Shown here: in pieces, positions 11,421 to 22,866 of the stretch
Layout of the letters: each line of letters opens with the position of its first letter
How positions within the stretch are numbered: the first letter of the stretch is position 1
From: Cladorhizidae sp. MBARI D1340-BT2
Taxonomy: Eukaryota; Porifera; Demospongiae; Poecilosclerida; Cladorhizidae
Length of the DNA: 64,000 bases
Assembly: GCA_028752905.1 (NCBI GenBank)
Contig: JAQNBH010000011.1
Location: forward strand, 3,286,322-3,350,321
Direction of reading: 5' to 3'
Notes under the pieces: generated by a model
The model's input: the letters and a program-made list of their open reading frames with translations, nothing else
Databases searched by the model: none
What the model was told of the DNA's origin: nothing
Position numbers and translations under genes: made by a program

Positions 11421-11497
11421 AACCTGCCACCTAGGACAGTGGGAAAACCATCTTTAAGATTTCTGTACCTCTTTCTCCCTCACATAACTGGCATACA

Positions 11498-11962
11498 TTA
11501 TTGTTGTTGTTGTTATTATTGTTGTTGTTGTTGTATTATTATTATTATTAGTGGTAGTAGTAGCAGTAGTAGTAGTAGTTATTATTATTACAATAACCTT
11601 CTCAATAATCAACTTGAAATTGTATTCTTTGGACGTTTTGACTAGATGCTCTAGCCTTCATCAGTAGCTGGCTGTAGTATATTAGTAGTAATAATAGTAG
11701 TATTAGTAGTATTAGTAGTAATAATAGTAGTATTAGTAGTAATAATAGTAGTATTAGTAGTAATAATAGTAGTATTAGTAGTAATAATAGTAGTATTAGT
11801 AGTAATAATAGTAGTATTAGTAGTAATAATAGTAGTATTAGTAGTACAGATGTAATAATAGTAGTACACTGTATTAGTAGTAATAATAGTAGTAGTAGTA
11901 TTAGTAGTAATAATAGTAGTACTATATTAGTAGTAATAATAGTAATAGAAGTAGTAGTAGTA
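11498..11962. repeat. Trinucleotide-based microsatellite tracts
   Basis: Two tracts (11498-11592 and 11674-11962) of GTT/ATT/AGT and TAGTAGTAATAATAG units, directly upstream of the PH-domain exon. Confidence 0.88.
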
Positions 11963-11995
11963 TTTTTATTAAACATTTTGTTCTTGGTTGTTTAG

Positions 11996-12162
11996 AGCCT
12001 CCCGAGAAGCATTCGCACGGGCCATCTGTGGCCTACATGAAAGGTCAAGAAGATGCACTCATCAGCATGTTGGCGAGGAAGAGGATGGTGTTAGGATGGA
12101 CATACTACCTTTTTATCCTTTGTCCTAACAACAAGAAGATCTACCAGTACCGCTCTGATCTG
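11996..12162 (+). CDS. PH-domain protein, internal exon 1
   Basis: The exon is bounded by TTGTTTAG before 11996 and GTAAGG after 12162. Its 55 codons end with a Tyr-Tyr-Leu-Phe-Ile-Leu strand and NNKKIYQYRSDL. This fits the first strands of a pleckstrin-homology domain, where a hydrophobic strand is followed by a basic turn. It ends in phase 0 and joins the next exon in frame. Upstream exons were not found in the window. The domain assignment rests on the pattern over all three exons, including the C-terminal tryptophan helix, and not on a database match. Confidence 0.6.
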
Positions 12163-12303
12163 GTAAGGTGTGGCTATGTATATATAACTAGGTCCTTAGT
12201 GCAGTTTAAGGTTCAGCTGGGACACTAAATGAATGTAATTAAAATTGTTTAATTAGCACGGTATTTGCTCATAGTTGTCAGAGTTCACATTGCTGTCGTG
12301 TAG

Positions 12304-12412
12304 GACTCTTCTCCACTACTGTGCATTGACCTGGTGAACTCCAAGATCCAGCCGGAGTCTCCTAAAGATGGGCAGGGACGCTACATCCTTCACATCAAGA
12401 GTGACACTTCTA
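12304..12412 (+). CDS. PH-domain protein, internal exon 2
   Basis: Acceptor TCGTGTAG precedes 12304 and donor GTAAGT follows 12412. The 36 codons include LLCIDLVNSKI and GRYILHIKSDTS, alternating strands as in the middle of a PH domain. It starts in phase 0 and leaves one base that joins the next exon to give Asn. The following intron (about 1.65 kb) is almost entirely the 39-bp minisatellite. Confidence 0.6.
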
Positions 12413-12532
12413 GTAAGTTAATGCTCATGTATAAATGGAGTGTGTAAAGTTACGGTTGGACATCAGACATTTCCCAAACATCTCGTGCAGGTGCCTGAGC
12501 AATAATCAATTTGCTCTGTCAAAAATGTCCGA

Positions 12533-14045
12533 GAAGCACTAACGAATGCTCTAGAATATGCACGCACATGTGCACCACTAACAAATGCTCTAGAATACAC
12601 ACACACATGTGCACCACTAACAAATGCTCTAGAATATGCACGCACATGTGCACCACTAACGAGTGCTCAGAATATGCACGCACATGTGCGCCACTAACAA
12701 ATGCTCTAGAATATGCACGCACATGTGCACCACTAACAAATGCTCTAGAATATGCATGTGTAGCGATTGACTATTGACCCTTTACCATAATGTAATGTTG
12801 ATCCTTTACCATACAACGTTTGATTGAATTTTAGAATTATAACCTCGTGTTACTTCAATCATTGGTTGCTGTTCGGTCTACAATTGTTCGTTGTAAGTAC
12901 GTTCTACACATGCACATGTGCACCACTAACGAATGCTCAGAATATGCATGCACATGTGCACCACTAACGAATGCTCAGAATATGCACGCACATGTGCACC
13001 ACTAACGAGTGCTCTAGAATATGCACGCACATGTGCACCACTAACGAATGCTCAGAATATGCACGCACATGTGCACCACTAACAAATGCTCTAGAATACA
13101 CACACACATGTGCACCACTAACAAATGCTCTAGAATACACACACACATGTGCACCACTAATGAATGCTCTAGAATACACATGCACATGTACACCACTAAT
13201 GAATGCTCTAAAATATGCACACACATGTGCACCACTAACGAATGCTCTAGAATATACATGCACATGTACACCACTAATGAATGCTCTAGAATACACACAC
13301 ACATGTGCACCACTAACGAATGCTCTAGAATATGCACGCACATGTGCATAACAAATGCTCTAGAATACACACACACATGTGCACCACTAACAAATGCTCT
13401 AGAATATACATGCACATGTACACCACTAATGAATGCTCTAGAATACACACACACATGTGTACCACTAACAAATGCTCCAGAATACACACACACATGTGCA
13501 CCACTAATGAATGCTCTAGAATACACACACACATGTGCACCACTAACAAATGCTCTAGAATACACACACACATGTGCACCACTAATGTATGCTCTAGAAT
13601 ACACACGCACATGTGCACCACTAATGAATGCTCTAGAATACACACACACATGTGCACCACTCTAGAATGTGCACCACTAACAAATGCTCTAGAATATGCA
13701 CGCACATGTGCACCACTAACGAGTGCTCTAGAATATGCATGCACATGTGCACCACTAACAAATGCTCTAGAATACACACACACATGTGCACCACTAATAG
13801 AATACACACACACATGTGCACCACTAACAAATGCTCTAGAATACACACACACATGTGCACCACTAATGAATGCTCTAGAATACACACACACATGTGCACC
13901 ACTAATGAATGCTCTAGAATACACACACACATGTGCACCACTAACAAATGCTCTAGAATGTGCACCACTAACAAATGCTCTAGAATACGCACGCACATGT
14001 GCACCACTAACGAGTGCTCTAGAATACACACACACATGTGCACAA
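12533..14045. repeat. 39-bp minisatellite filling an intron
   Basis: About 35 copies in two blocks (12533-12765 and 12908-14045). The unit holds CACCACTAACAAATGCTCTA followed by GAATA and CACACATGTG. Each copy carries the palindrome CACATGTG, often extended to GCACATGTGC. The 39-bp length keeps several long frames open on both strands, which are not real proteins. Confidence 0.92.
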
Positions 14046-14060
14046 CCATGAACATATCAG

Positions 14061-14158
14061 ATGCCCCAACCTCTGACACACACAGTGACGAGGTAGAGCA
14101 GAGGCTGTTGCTTGATGACTGGATACGATGTCTGATTTGCTTGCATTACTCATTATAG
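14061..14158 (+). CDS. PH-domain protein, terminal exon
   Basis: The exon follows CATATCAG and is in phase with exon 2. It codes for an acidic stretch and then EQRLLLDDWIRCLICL before a TAG at 14156-14158. An amphipathic helix with a central Trp closes every PH domain, and this position fits. The acceptor is weak because the upstream sequence is the minisatellite and has little pyrimidine. Only about nine residues follow the helix Trp, so the protein would end with this domain. Confidence 0.5.
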
Positions 14159-14568
14159 AGTTATATTGTGTTTGCACTCATTACTTCATTATGTGAGTTA
14201 CATGGTGTAAGTTGTAATTATGCAAGATCAAAGTATGAGAATGGTACTTGGACAAACAGATTTGCGTTGTAATTGGGGGGCATTCTCATGTATATATATA
14301 TGCATGAGGGGAGTGGGAAGGCATTATAGTGCATTGGTGTTGATGGGAGTAGAGTTATGGACCATTTAGGTCTTCATCGTCATACATGTTTGTCTCGGCA
14401 TCAAAGCCAACGTGCTGGAAGTGTGTTAGATGATAACGTTGTTAGTCTTTCATGATCTGGAGACTCGATTTCTTCCACCGACTGTGACGGGCGGCCTTGG
14501 TGAACCGTGATCCTGTAAAATACCTATGACATCAGGATCTTCTACTGATTCTATCTGTATGGTCTGGA
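14159..14568. other. Presumed 3' flank of the PH gene
   Basis: No exon or AATAAA signal was recognised. A short TATATA run lies near 14292. Confidence 0.3.
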
Positions 14569-14826
14569 CATATGTTGAAGTCAGGAGGGGCTGCGGCACG
14601 CGCTCTATGTTGGATGTTGAAGTCAGGAGGCGTTGCCTCTGCGGCACACACTCTATGTTGGTGCATGTGGTATGTTGAAGTCAGGGGGAGTTGCCTCTGC
14701 GGCACGCGCTCTATGTTGGATGTTGAAGTCAGGAGGAGTTGCCTCTGCGGCACGCGCTCTATGTTGGTGCATGAGATATGTTGAAGTCAGGAGGAGTTGC
14801 CTCTGCAGCACGCACTCGAAGTTGTA
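14569..14826. repeat. Minisatellite, 50-65-bp unit
   Basis: Five imperfect copies of ATGTTGAAGTCAGGAGGAGT followed by TGCCTCTGCGGCACGCGCTC, with length variation from an optional TTGGTGCATG insert. Confidence 0.82.
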
Positions 14827-15196
14827 GCTCTCAACTTGAGCTCGCCTTACAAGAATGTGGATCAGGAACTTGGGAAGAAGTTTGAGAATGTGCTGTTTGA
14901 GGTAGTCTGTCATCCCTTCATGTTGGACTGTGTGTAACCTTCATTCAGATGAGTTGTCTATGAATCACTTTATTATGTAGCTTCTTAGATATTAGGTCCC
15001 ACATTGACATGATATTGACATGGAATAGCTTCATTTTCCTTTCCCCCATGCCAACATGTGCATGGAGCCCCTCCCTCCACCTGTAGTCCCTGACAACATT
15101 CAGTTGTTAATGGATTGGTAATGCGTGAATGATGTAATTCTGTAGAAGTGCAGCACACGTGTGAGTATTCTTGTCATGCAAGAAAGAATGAGATCA

Positions 15197-16315
15197 GTCG
15201 GATTCCAGCTAGAACAGGTATAGCTGACCCATCCAGCTACAGTAGAACAGGCCATCCAGCTAGTAGAACAGGCCATCCAGCTAGTAGAACAGGTGTAGCT
15301 GACCCGTCCAGCTAGTAGAACAGGCCATCCAGCTAGTAGAACAGGCCATCCAGCTAGTAGAACAGGTATAGCTGACCCATCCAGCTAGTAGAACAGGCCA
15401 TCCAGCTAGTAGAACAGGTATAGCTGACCCATCCAGCTAGTAGAACAGGCCATCCAGCTAGTAGAACAGGTGTAGCTGACCCATCCAGCTAGTAGAACAG
15501 GTATAGCTGACCCATCCAGCTAGTAGAACAGGCCATCCAGCTATTAGAACAGGCCATCCAGCTAGTAGAACAGGTGTAGCTGACCCGTCCAGCTATTAGA
15601 ACAGGCCATCCAGCTAGTAGAACAGGTATAGCTGACCCATCCAGCTAGTAGAACAGGCCATCCAGCTAGTAGAACAGGTGTAGCTGACCCATCCAGCTAG
15701 TAGAACAGGTATAGCTGACCCATCCAGCTAGTAGAACAGGCCATCCAGCTATTAGAACAGGCCATCCAGCTAGTAGAACAGGTGTAGCTGACCCGTCCAG
15801 CTATTAGAACAGGCCATCCAGCTAGTAGAACAGGTGTAGCTGACCCATCCAGCTAGTAGAACAAGTATAACTGACCCGTCCAGCTAGTAGAACAGGCCAT
15901 CCAGCTAGTAGAACAGGTATAGCTGACCCATCCAGCTATTAGAACAGGCCATCCAGCTAGTAGAACAGGTGTAGCTGACCCATCCAGCTAGTAGAACAAG
16001 TATAACTGACCCGTCCAGCTAGTAGAACAGGCCATCCAGCTAGTAGAACAGGCCATCCAGCTAGTAGAACAGGCCATCCAGCTAGTAGAACAGGTGTAGC
16101 TGACCCGTCCAGCTAGTAGAACAGGCCATCCAGCTAGTAGAACAGGCCATCCAGCTAGTAGAACAGGTGTAGCTGACCCATCCAGCTATTAGAACAGGCC
16201 ATCCAGCTAGTAGAACAGGTGTAGCTGACCCATCCAGCTAGTAGAACAGGTATAGCTGACCCATCCAGTTAGTAGAATAGGTATACAGTATATAGCTGAC
16301 CTGTCCAGCTAGTAA
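15197..16315. repeat. Composite minisatellite (CCAGCTAGTAGAACAGG)
   Basis: More than 40 copies of CCATCCAGCTAGTAGAACAGG alternate with versions extended by TATAGCTGACC, giving higher-order units of about 55-90 bp. No frame is open for any length. Confidence 0.9.
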
Positions 16316-16373
16316 AATGGGTATGGCTGACCCGAGGCTAGTCAGAATTCAATATTCAGTTATTGTGCAATTA

Positions 16374-16944
16374 CCGTATTCACTATATAAGTCGCACACT
16401 GAATAGAAGTCGCTCTGAAAGCCGCACTCCAAATGTAGCACACCTAGTTAATTATACCACCGCTCTTGCACACACGCAGTCGTTTATCATTAGCTAAGAT
16501 AGCTTGTCTGCCGAGTTGATCAAGAAATCATTCCGTGCTTGTGGCATCACTGTGAAGGTGGACGGGTCTGAAGATGGAGAAATTCACTGCCTCAAAGTCG
16601 ATACAGTAGCAGCTTTAGCTATCCCAGCCATTACTCGAGCTACTCGCCAGATGAAGGAAGTGACAGCGGTGGAGAAGATCCATTTGCTTCCTTGGACGAA
16701 GAACAGATCGAACATAACGAACTCATTGTAGATAACGATAGCGATTAGGAACTCTTGCCAGCCAACTACTACCTAGCTCAAATGTTTGAAATGAAACGAT
16801 CGCAACCACAATGACGCACAAAAAAAATGCGTCAGCACAATAGCGCAAGACTGGCTTGGCACTGCGCAAGCGCACTGCTTGAAGATCATAACTTGATTTG
16901 GCTGAAATAAATACAAGTCGCGACTTATATTCGAGTGAATACGG
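16374..16944 (+). mobile_element. pogo/Tigger-like element, internally deleted
   Basis: The ends read CCGTATTCAC...ATATAAGTCGC on the left and the inverted equivalent on the right, flanked by TA at 16372-16373 and 16945-16946. Terminal repeats of this kind and TA duplication fit the Tc1/mariner superfamily, pogo branch. The 571-bp body holds only the tail of a transposase. Confidence 0.78.
16504..16748 (+). pseudogene. pogo-like transposase C-terminal tail
   Basis: The frame reads LIKKSFRACGITVKVDGSED, which closely follows the sequence after the DDE domain in pogo/Tigger transposases. A shift in reading frame then leads to the acidic tail with SGGEDPFASLDEEQ that ends at TAG 16746-16748. 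The helix-turn-helix and catalytic domains are absent, so this is a dead fragment inside a MITE-like copy. Confidence 0.72.
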
Positions 16945-17127
16945 TATCTGTTTGCTGTACAACTTGATTAAGACTTGAGCTAACCAGTGCCAGTCAAGAT
17001 TGGTTAACAGAGATATCAGAAGTTGGAACCCTGCCAGTGGTTTGATAGAGACAGGTATCCCCAACACCAGGTCACAGCTTCTCAACCATCACCACCGAAT
17101 TGTATTGCTCCAGGAAGAGATGGCCGT

Positions 17128-18115
17128 TCTGACACCTCTTGCACCAGCCAAGCCAATGCTCTGTCTTAGGGTTCTTGCACTAGCCAAGCCAATGCTCTGT
17201 CTTAGGGTTCTTGCACCAGCCAAGCCAATGCTCTGTCTTAGGGTTCTGCCAAGCCAATGCTCTGTCTTAGGGTTCTTGCACTAGCCAAGCCAATGCTCTG
17301 TCTTAGGGTTCTTGCACCAGCCAAGCCAATGCTCTGTCTTAGGGTTCTTGCACTAGCCAAGCCAATGCTCTGTCTTAGGGTTCTTGCACTAGTCAAGCCA
17401 ATGCTCTGTCTTAGGGTTCTTGCACCAGCCAAGCCAATGCTCTGTCTTAGGGTTCTTGCACTAGCCAAGCCAATGCTCTGTCTTAGGGTTCTTGCACTAG
17501 CCAAGCCAATGCTCTGTCTTAGAGTTCTTGCACTAGCCAAGCTAATGCTCTGTCTTAGGGTTCTTGCACCAGCCAAGCCAATGCTCTGTCTTAGGGTTCT
17601 TGCACTAGCCAAGCCAATGCTCTGTCTTAGAGTTCTTGCACTAGCCAAGCCAATGCTCTGTCTTAGGGTTCTGCCAAGCCAATGCTCTGTCTTAGGGTTC
17701 TTGCATTAACCAAGCCAATGCTCTGTCTTAGGGTTCTTGCATTAACCAAGCCAATGCTCTGTCTTAGGGTTCTTGCACTAGCCAAGCCAATGCTCTGTCT
17801 TAGGGTTCTTGCATTAACCAAGCCAATGCTCTGTCTTAGGGTTCTGCCAAGCCAATGCTCTGTCTTAGGGTTCTTGCACTAGCCATGCCAATGCTCTGTC
17901 TTAGGGTTCTTGCACTAGCCAAGCCAATGCTCTGTCTTAGGGTTCTTGCACTAGCCAAGCCAATGCTCTGTCTTAGGGTTCTGCCAAGCCAATGCTCTGT
18001 CTTAGGGTTCTTGCACTAGCCAAGCCAATGCTCTGTCTTAGGGTTCTGCCAAGCCAATGCTCTGTCTTAGGGTTCTTGCACCAGCCAAGCCAATGCTCTG
18101 TCTTAGGGCTTTTGC
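17128..18115. repeat. 36-bp minisatellite (CCAAGCCAATGCTCTGTCTT)
   Basis: About 28 copies of TTCTTGCACTAGCCAAGCCA then ATGCTCTGTCTTAGGG. Several copies lack the TTGCACTAG part and are 24-25 bp. The long frames on both strands are repeat products. Confidence 0.92.
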
Positions 18116-18164
18116 ACACCAGCTGTCGGGTTGTTTAGAACCACTTCTTGAATGCTGGCTCAAA

Positions 18165-18585
18165 CTTGTGGAGTGCATCAAATGCAAGTATGATGTCCTC
18201 GTGTTGTAAGTGCACCAAGTGCAAGTATGATGTCCTCGTGGTGAAGTGCATCAAGTGCAAGTATGATGTCCTCGTGTTGTAAGTGCATCAAGTGACCTCG
18301 TGGTGGAGTGCATCAAGTGCAAGTATGATGTCCTCATGGTGAAGTGCATCAAGTGCAAGTATGATGTCCTCGTGGTGGAATGCATCAAGTGCAAGTATGA
18401 TGTCCTCATGGTGGAGTGCATCAAGTGCAAGTATGATGTCCTCGTGGTGAAGTGCATCAAGTGCAAGTATGATGTCCTCGTGGTGCAGTGCATCAAGTGC
18501 AAGTATGATGTCCTCATGGTGGAGTGCATCAAGTGCAAGTATGATGTCCTCGTGGTGAAGTGCATCAAGTGCAAGTATGATGTCA
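18165..18585. repeat. 36-bp minisatellite (AAGTATGATGTCCTCGTGG)
   Basis: About 12 copies of GTGCATCAAGTGCAAGTATG followed by ATGTCCTCGTGGTGAA. The plus frame reads CIKCKYDVLVVK per unit with no unique flanking protein. Confidence 0.9.
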
Positions 18586-19380
18586 TCGACTGTCAAACAG
18601 CCAATCTGTGGAGTCCGACTTGAATACAGGACATGAGGTGGGCATAGACTTTTTGAACTTTGTAAGTTCCAATTCCAATCTGAACATCAGGATACTGTGA
18701 AAATTAGAACACGAGTCTCTTTCAGCGTACACACCAAATGGTGTGACTTTCTTTTGCCCACCACGGGTAGTTGCTCGGGCATCTTTGTGACCCGGAGCCA
18801 TTCTGCTGATGTCCTCTCTCTCATAGAAATGTAACCACCGAACACTCTTGTGCTGTGAGCTCAGACTTCTTTTGGGATGGTGAGTTTGGATCCATAAAAC
18901 CAAAAATTCTTCCCAAGCTCTTGGCTAACTGCCTCCTGTTGGTTCTGAGCCTGTGCCTGGCTCTGGTGCTGGCTGTGCCTGGCTCTGGTGCTGGCTGTGC
19001 CTGGCTCTGGTGCTGGCTCTGCTGGCTGCTCTTGAAAGGGCATAAGCTGAGGTAAGGACACATCAGAAGTGGTCAGCAGGCTGAGGGGTGTCTCTGGTGG
19101 TGAGCCTGGCTCTGGTGCTGGCTCTGCTGGCTGCTCTTGAAAGGGCATTAGCTGAGGTAAGGACACATCAGAAGTGGTCAGCAGGCTGAGGGGTGTCTCT
19201 GGTGGTGAGCTTGCTTGGGGGTGTCTCTGGTTACCCCCTTGTGGCTTGCCAGTGTTTCTGCACATGCAGGCGGGTGGCTTATCTTTGCGGAGCTTTCTGA
19301 GCACGGGTATTGCTGCCTCTAGTTTATTCACACCTTTAGCTCCACTTGCACGAACAAATAGTTTCTGTTTGGCTTTTGTC
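18583..19380 (-). pseudogene. Possible transposase fragment, minus strand
   Basis: Two minus-strand frames join with a frameshift near 18860-18880. The upstream part (from about 19380) is basic, then Pro/Gln/Glu-rich with a 108-bp tandem duplication. The downstream part contains FYEREDISRMAPGHKDA. From memory of invertebrate repeats, an REDISRxxPGxKD-type motif occurs upstream of the Cys-rich segment in DUF7869-like transposase genes, the family seen at 55.4-56.8 kb. This is inference and could be wrong. It could also be an exon of an unknown host gene. Confidence 0.35.
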
Positions 19381-19385
19381 TGCTT

Positions 19386-20275
19386 CACCAGACAGTGGTA
19401 CAGTAGACCCTCACTCAGCACCAGACAGTGGTACAGTAGGCCCTCACTCAGCACCAGACAGTGGTACAGTAGGCCCTCACTCAGCACCAGACAGTGGGAC
19501 AGTAGGCCCTCACTCAGCACCAGACAGTGGTACAGTAGCCCCTCACTCAGCACCAGACACAGTAGGCCCTCACTCAGCACCAGACAGTGGTACAGTAGAC
19601 CCTCACTCAGCACCAGACAGTGGTACAGTAGGCCCTCACTCAGCACCAGACAGTGGTACAGTAGGCCCTCACTCAGCACCAGACAGTGGGCCCTCACTCA
19701 GCACCAGACAGTGGTACAGTAGACCCTCACTCAGCACCAGACAGTGGTACAGTAGGCCCTCACTCAGCACCAGACAGTGGTACAGTAGGCCCTCACTCAG
19801 CACCAGACAGTGGTACAGTACACCCTCACTCTGTACCAGACAGTGGTACAGTAGGCCCTCACTCAGCACCAGACAGTGTTACAGTAGGCCCTCACTCAGC
19901 ACCAGACAGTGACCCTCACTCAGCACCAGACAGTGGTACAGTAGGCCCTCACTCAGCACCAGACAGTGGTACAGTAGACCCTCACTCAGCACCAGACAGT
20001 GGTACAGTAGGCCCTCACTCAGCACCAGACAGTGGTACAGTACACCCTCACTCAGCACCAGACAGTGACCCTCACTCAGCACCAGACAGTGGTACAGTAC
20101 ACCCTCACTCAGCACCAGACAGTGACCCTCACTCAGCACCAGACAGTGGTACAGTAGCCCCTCACTCAGCACCAGACACAGTAGGCCCTCACTCAGCACC
20201 AGACAGTGGTACAGTAGGCCCTCACTCAGCACCAGACAGTGGTACAGTAGGCCCTCACTCAGCACCAGACAGTAG
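19386..20275. repeat. 33-bp minisatellite (CAGACAGTGGTACAGTAG)
   Basis: About 28 copies of CAGACAGTGGTACAGTAG plus GCCCTCACTCAGCAC, several shortened by loss of the GTACAGTAG part. The plus frame gives SAPDSGTVGPH per unit; the minus frames are equally open, so coding is unlikely. Confidence 0.92.
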
Positions 20276-20289
20276 ACTCTCGCAGCATA

Positions 20290-20945
20290 TCCAAACCCAA
20301 TGGGACCCGAACCTATTTGGGAAGTCGAAGTGTCTGGGCTATGTGTAGGCACGGTTGTTATATAGTCTTGATCCTTTATGAGGGACTTGCAGCTGCTGCA
20401 ACCTTGTTTTAGTGTTAATGACAAAGTATTAGCTGGTTGCTGCCAGAGCTCATGTACAAACCATGCCTTTCATCTTGAATCTCCATGTGTATGGCAGGTA
20501 CAGGCAGTATTGGGTGCATTCCTTTGAACCACAAAGCCTAAGCTGTATCATGTTTGAAAATGAAAAACAAATCTGTGCCGTGTGATATTTACAATTTGGA
20601 ACTTAATTTAAAAAAAGGTTCAAATCTTGAAAGGCTCTTCCCCGAAGGTATACTGGAAACTCGATGTCATTGTTCTTGTTTAATGAAGACGTCCTCTCTA
20701 GGATAGATAACCACTTTCCCAGGCCTAACTCTGGGTTCTCATGATTAGAAACATCAACAGGCAGTTCTTTGCCTCTGCCTCGCCCAGAACGACTAGTGGT
20801 TGATGTGTACCTTCAATGCTTAAAGGTGACGATAGCTGCAGGAGGACAGATAGCATGTGAAGCAAGTGAAATTGAATGATGTTTGGTGCGAGGTACCAGA
20901 GCCGACCTCATTGAAGGCACGACATCTGGAGCTGCCAGCCGGACC
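20290..20945. other. Stretch without recognisable genes
   Basis: No exon or element ends could be supported between the two arrays. Confidence 0.35.
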
Positions 20946-20946
20946 T

Positions 20947-21150
20947 TCAGTCTGGCTTTCTCTGTAGCCTTACAGTAGCTGCTAACTCTTCACCATGGAC
21001 ATCCAACTGCTCACAATTCATCATCCTCCATTGATTCTTTATTTTGTCCTTCTCCTTGTCGAGATCTCTCAACAACTCTGCTACTCTGTCTGCCAGCCAG
21101 TTGTACTCAACTAGTTCCCTGCTCCAGGCTCTGAAGTCTGTTGTGCTCAA
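20947..21150 (-). pseudogene. Coiled-coil coding remnant (left of array)
   Basis: The minus frame reads ELVEYNWLADRVAELLRDLD and then KEKDKIKNQWRMMNCEQL, a heptad-like coiled-coil pattern rich in Leu, Glu and Lys. It emerges directly from the adjoining 39/40-bp array, whose minus-strand unit also reads as coiled coil. Together with the piece at 22440-22603 it suggests a host or transposon coiled-coil gene whose central exon has expanded and lost its frame. No family was recognised. Confidence 0.4.
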
Positions 21151-22440
21151 CTAGTTTTTGCTCGAAGCTCTGAAGTCTGTTGTGCTCAACTAGTTCCCTG
21201 CTCCAGGCTCTGAAGTCTGTTGTGCTCAGCTAGTTCCATGCTCCAGGTTCTGAAGTCTGTTGTGCTCAGCTAGTTCCTGCTCCAGGCTCTAGACTTCAGT
21301 TGTACTCAACTAGTTCCCTGATCCAGGCACTGAAGTCTGTTGTGCTCAACTAGTTTTTGCTCGAAGCTCTGAAGTCTGTTGTGCTCAGCTAGTTCCTGCT
21401 CCAGGCTCTAGACTTCAGTTGTACTCAACTAGTTCCCTGCTCCAGGCTCTAGACTTCAGTTGTACTCAACTAGTTCCCTGCTCCAGGCTCTAGACTTCAG
21501 TTGTACTCAACTAGTTCCCTGCTCCAGGCACTGAAGTCTGTTGTGCTCAACTAGTTCCATGCTCCAGGCTCTGAAGTCTGTTGTGCTCACTAGTTCCTGC
21601 TCGAAGCTCTGAAGTCTGTTGTGCTCAGCTAGTTCCTGCTCCAGGCTCTAGACTTCAGTTGTACTCAACTAGTTCCCTGCTCCAGGCTCTAGACTTCAGT
21701 TGTACTCAACTAGTTCCCTGCTCCAGGCTCTAGACTTCAGTTGTACTCAACTAGTTCCCTGCTCCAGGCACTGAAGTCTGTTGTGCTCAACTAGTTCCAT
21801 GCTCCAGGCTCTGAAGTCTGTTGTGCTCACTAGTTCCTGCTCGAAGCTCTGAAGTCTGTTGTGCTCACTAGTTCCTGCTCGAAGCTCTGAAGTCTGTTGT
21901 GCTCAGCTAGTTCCTTCCAGGCTCTGAAGTCTGTTGTGCTCAACTAGTTCCCTGCTCCAGGCACTGAAGTCTGTTGTGCTCAACTAGTTCCCTGCTCCAG
22001 GCTCTGAAGTCTGTTGTGCTCAACTAGTTCCTGCTCCAGGCTTTGAAGTCTGTTGTGCTCACTAGTTCCTGCTCGAAGCTCTGAAGTCTGTTGTGCTCAG
22101 CTAGTTCCTTCCAGGCTCTGAAGTCTGTTGTGCTCAACTAGTTCACTGCTCCAGGCACTGAAGTCTGTTGTACTCAACTAGTTCCCTGCTCCAGGCTCTA
22201 GACTTCAGTTGTACTCAACTAGTTCCCTGCTCCAGGCACTGAAGTCTGTTGTGCTCAACTAGTTCCTGCTCCAGGCTTTGAAGTCTGTTGTGCTCAACTA
22301 GTTCCTGCTCCAGGCTCTAGACTTCAGTTGTACTCAACTAGTTCCCTGCTCCAGACACTGAAGTCTGTTGTGCTCAACTAGTTCACTGCTCCAGGCTCTG
22401 AAGTCTGTTGCACTCAACTAGTTCCTGATCCAGGCTCAGA
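21085..22440 (-). repeat. 39/40-bp minisatellite derived from a coiled-coil frame
   Basis: About 34 copies of GAAGTCTGTTGTGCTCAACT plus AGTTCCCTGCTCCAGGCTCT. On the minus strand the 39-bp version (one base shorter in the GGGAACT run) reads LEQELVEHNRLQS without a stop, a coiled-coil-like unit. The 40-bp versions shift the frame. The array is flanked on both sides by unique minus-strand coiled-coil coding pieces. Confidence 0.85.
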
Positions 22441-22603
22441 AGTTTGCGAGCCCCATTTTCTAGAGCTTCTTTTGAAGGGAAGTATTCTCCTTTGCAAGGT
22501 GGTCAAGTTCATTTCTCACCTTGGCATTGATTTCTAATGCCTGTTCCCATGGTGATGGTTGATTCTGTAATTCCAGGGTCATCTTAACAATACTCATGGT
22601 CAT
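22440..22603 (-). pseudogene. Coiled-coil coding remnant (right of array)
   Basis: On minus, from ATG at 22603, the frame reads KMTLELQNQPSPWEQALEIN and then NELDHLAKENTSLQKKL, followed by a TAG and a few more residues before entering the array. Leucine spacing and Lys/Glu content fit a coiled coil. The TAG just before the array means the present copy is not continuously open. Confidence 0.4.
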
Positions 22604-22866
22604 TCTCGCATTCCGACTTCACCTTCGTCAGTAATTGGTTCAGCAGTTAGGAAAACTCCATCGTGACCTCCATCATTGTCACGAGCATACGGTACTCGGG
22701 TCGGTAACACTGACAATCTGGAGATCTTTAGGTGCCTTTCCCGATCTCCACTATAATGAGCCTCAGCTGCTCTGCAGAAGCAGTTGTAGGTGTTAGCTTC
22801 AGAGCTTGTGTCAGTGACTGGATGGAGGTGAAACATGGTACCGTCTTGTTTACTGAAATTGTGCGC

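Noticed and set aside
12964..14158. Long open frames of up to 239 codons in the 39-bp array
   Set aside because: The unit length is a multiple of three, so several frames on both strands are open at once; composition follows the repeat.
10953..20275. Regular direct repeats taken as CRISPR arrays
   Set aside because: Units are contiguous with no unique spacers, and the context is clearly eukaryotic.
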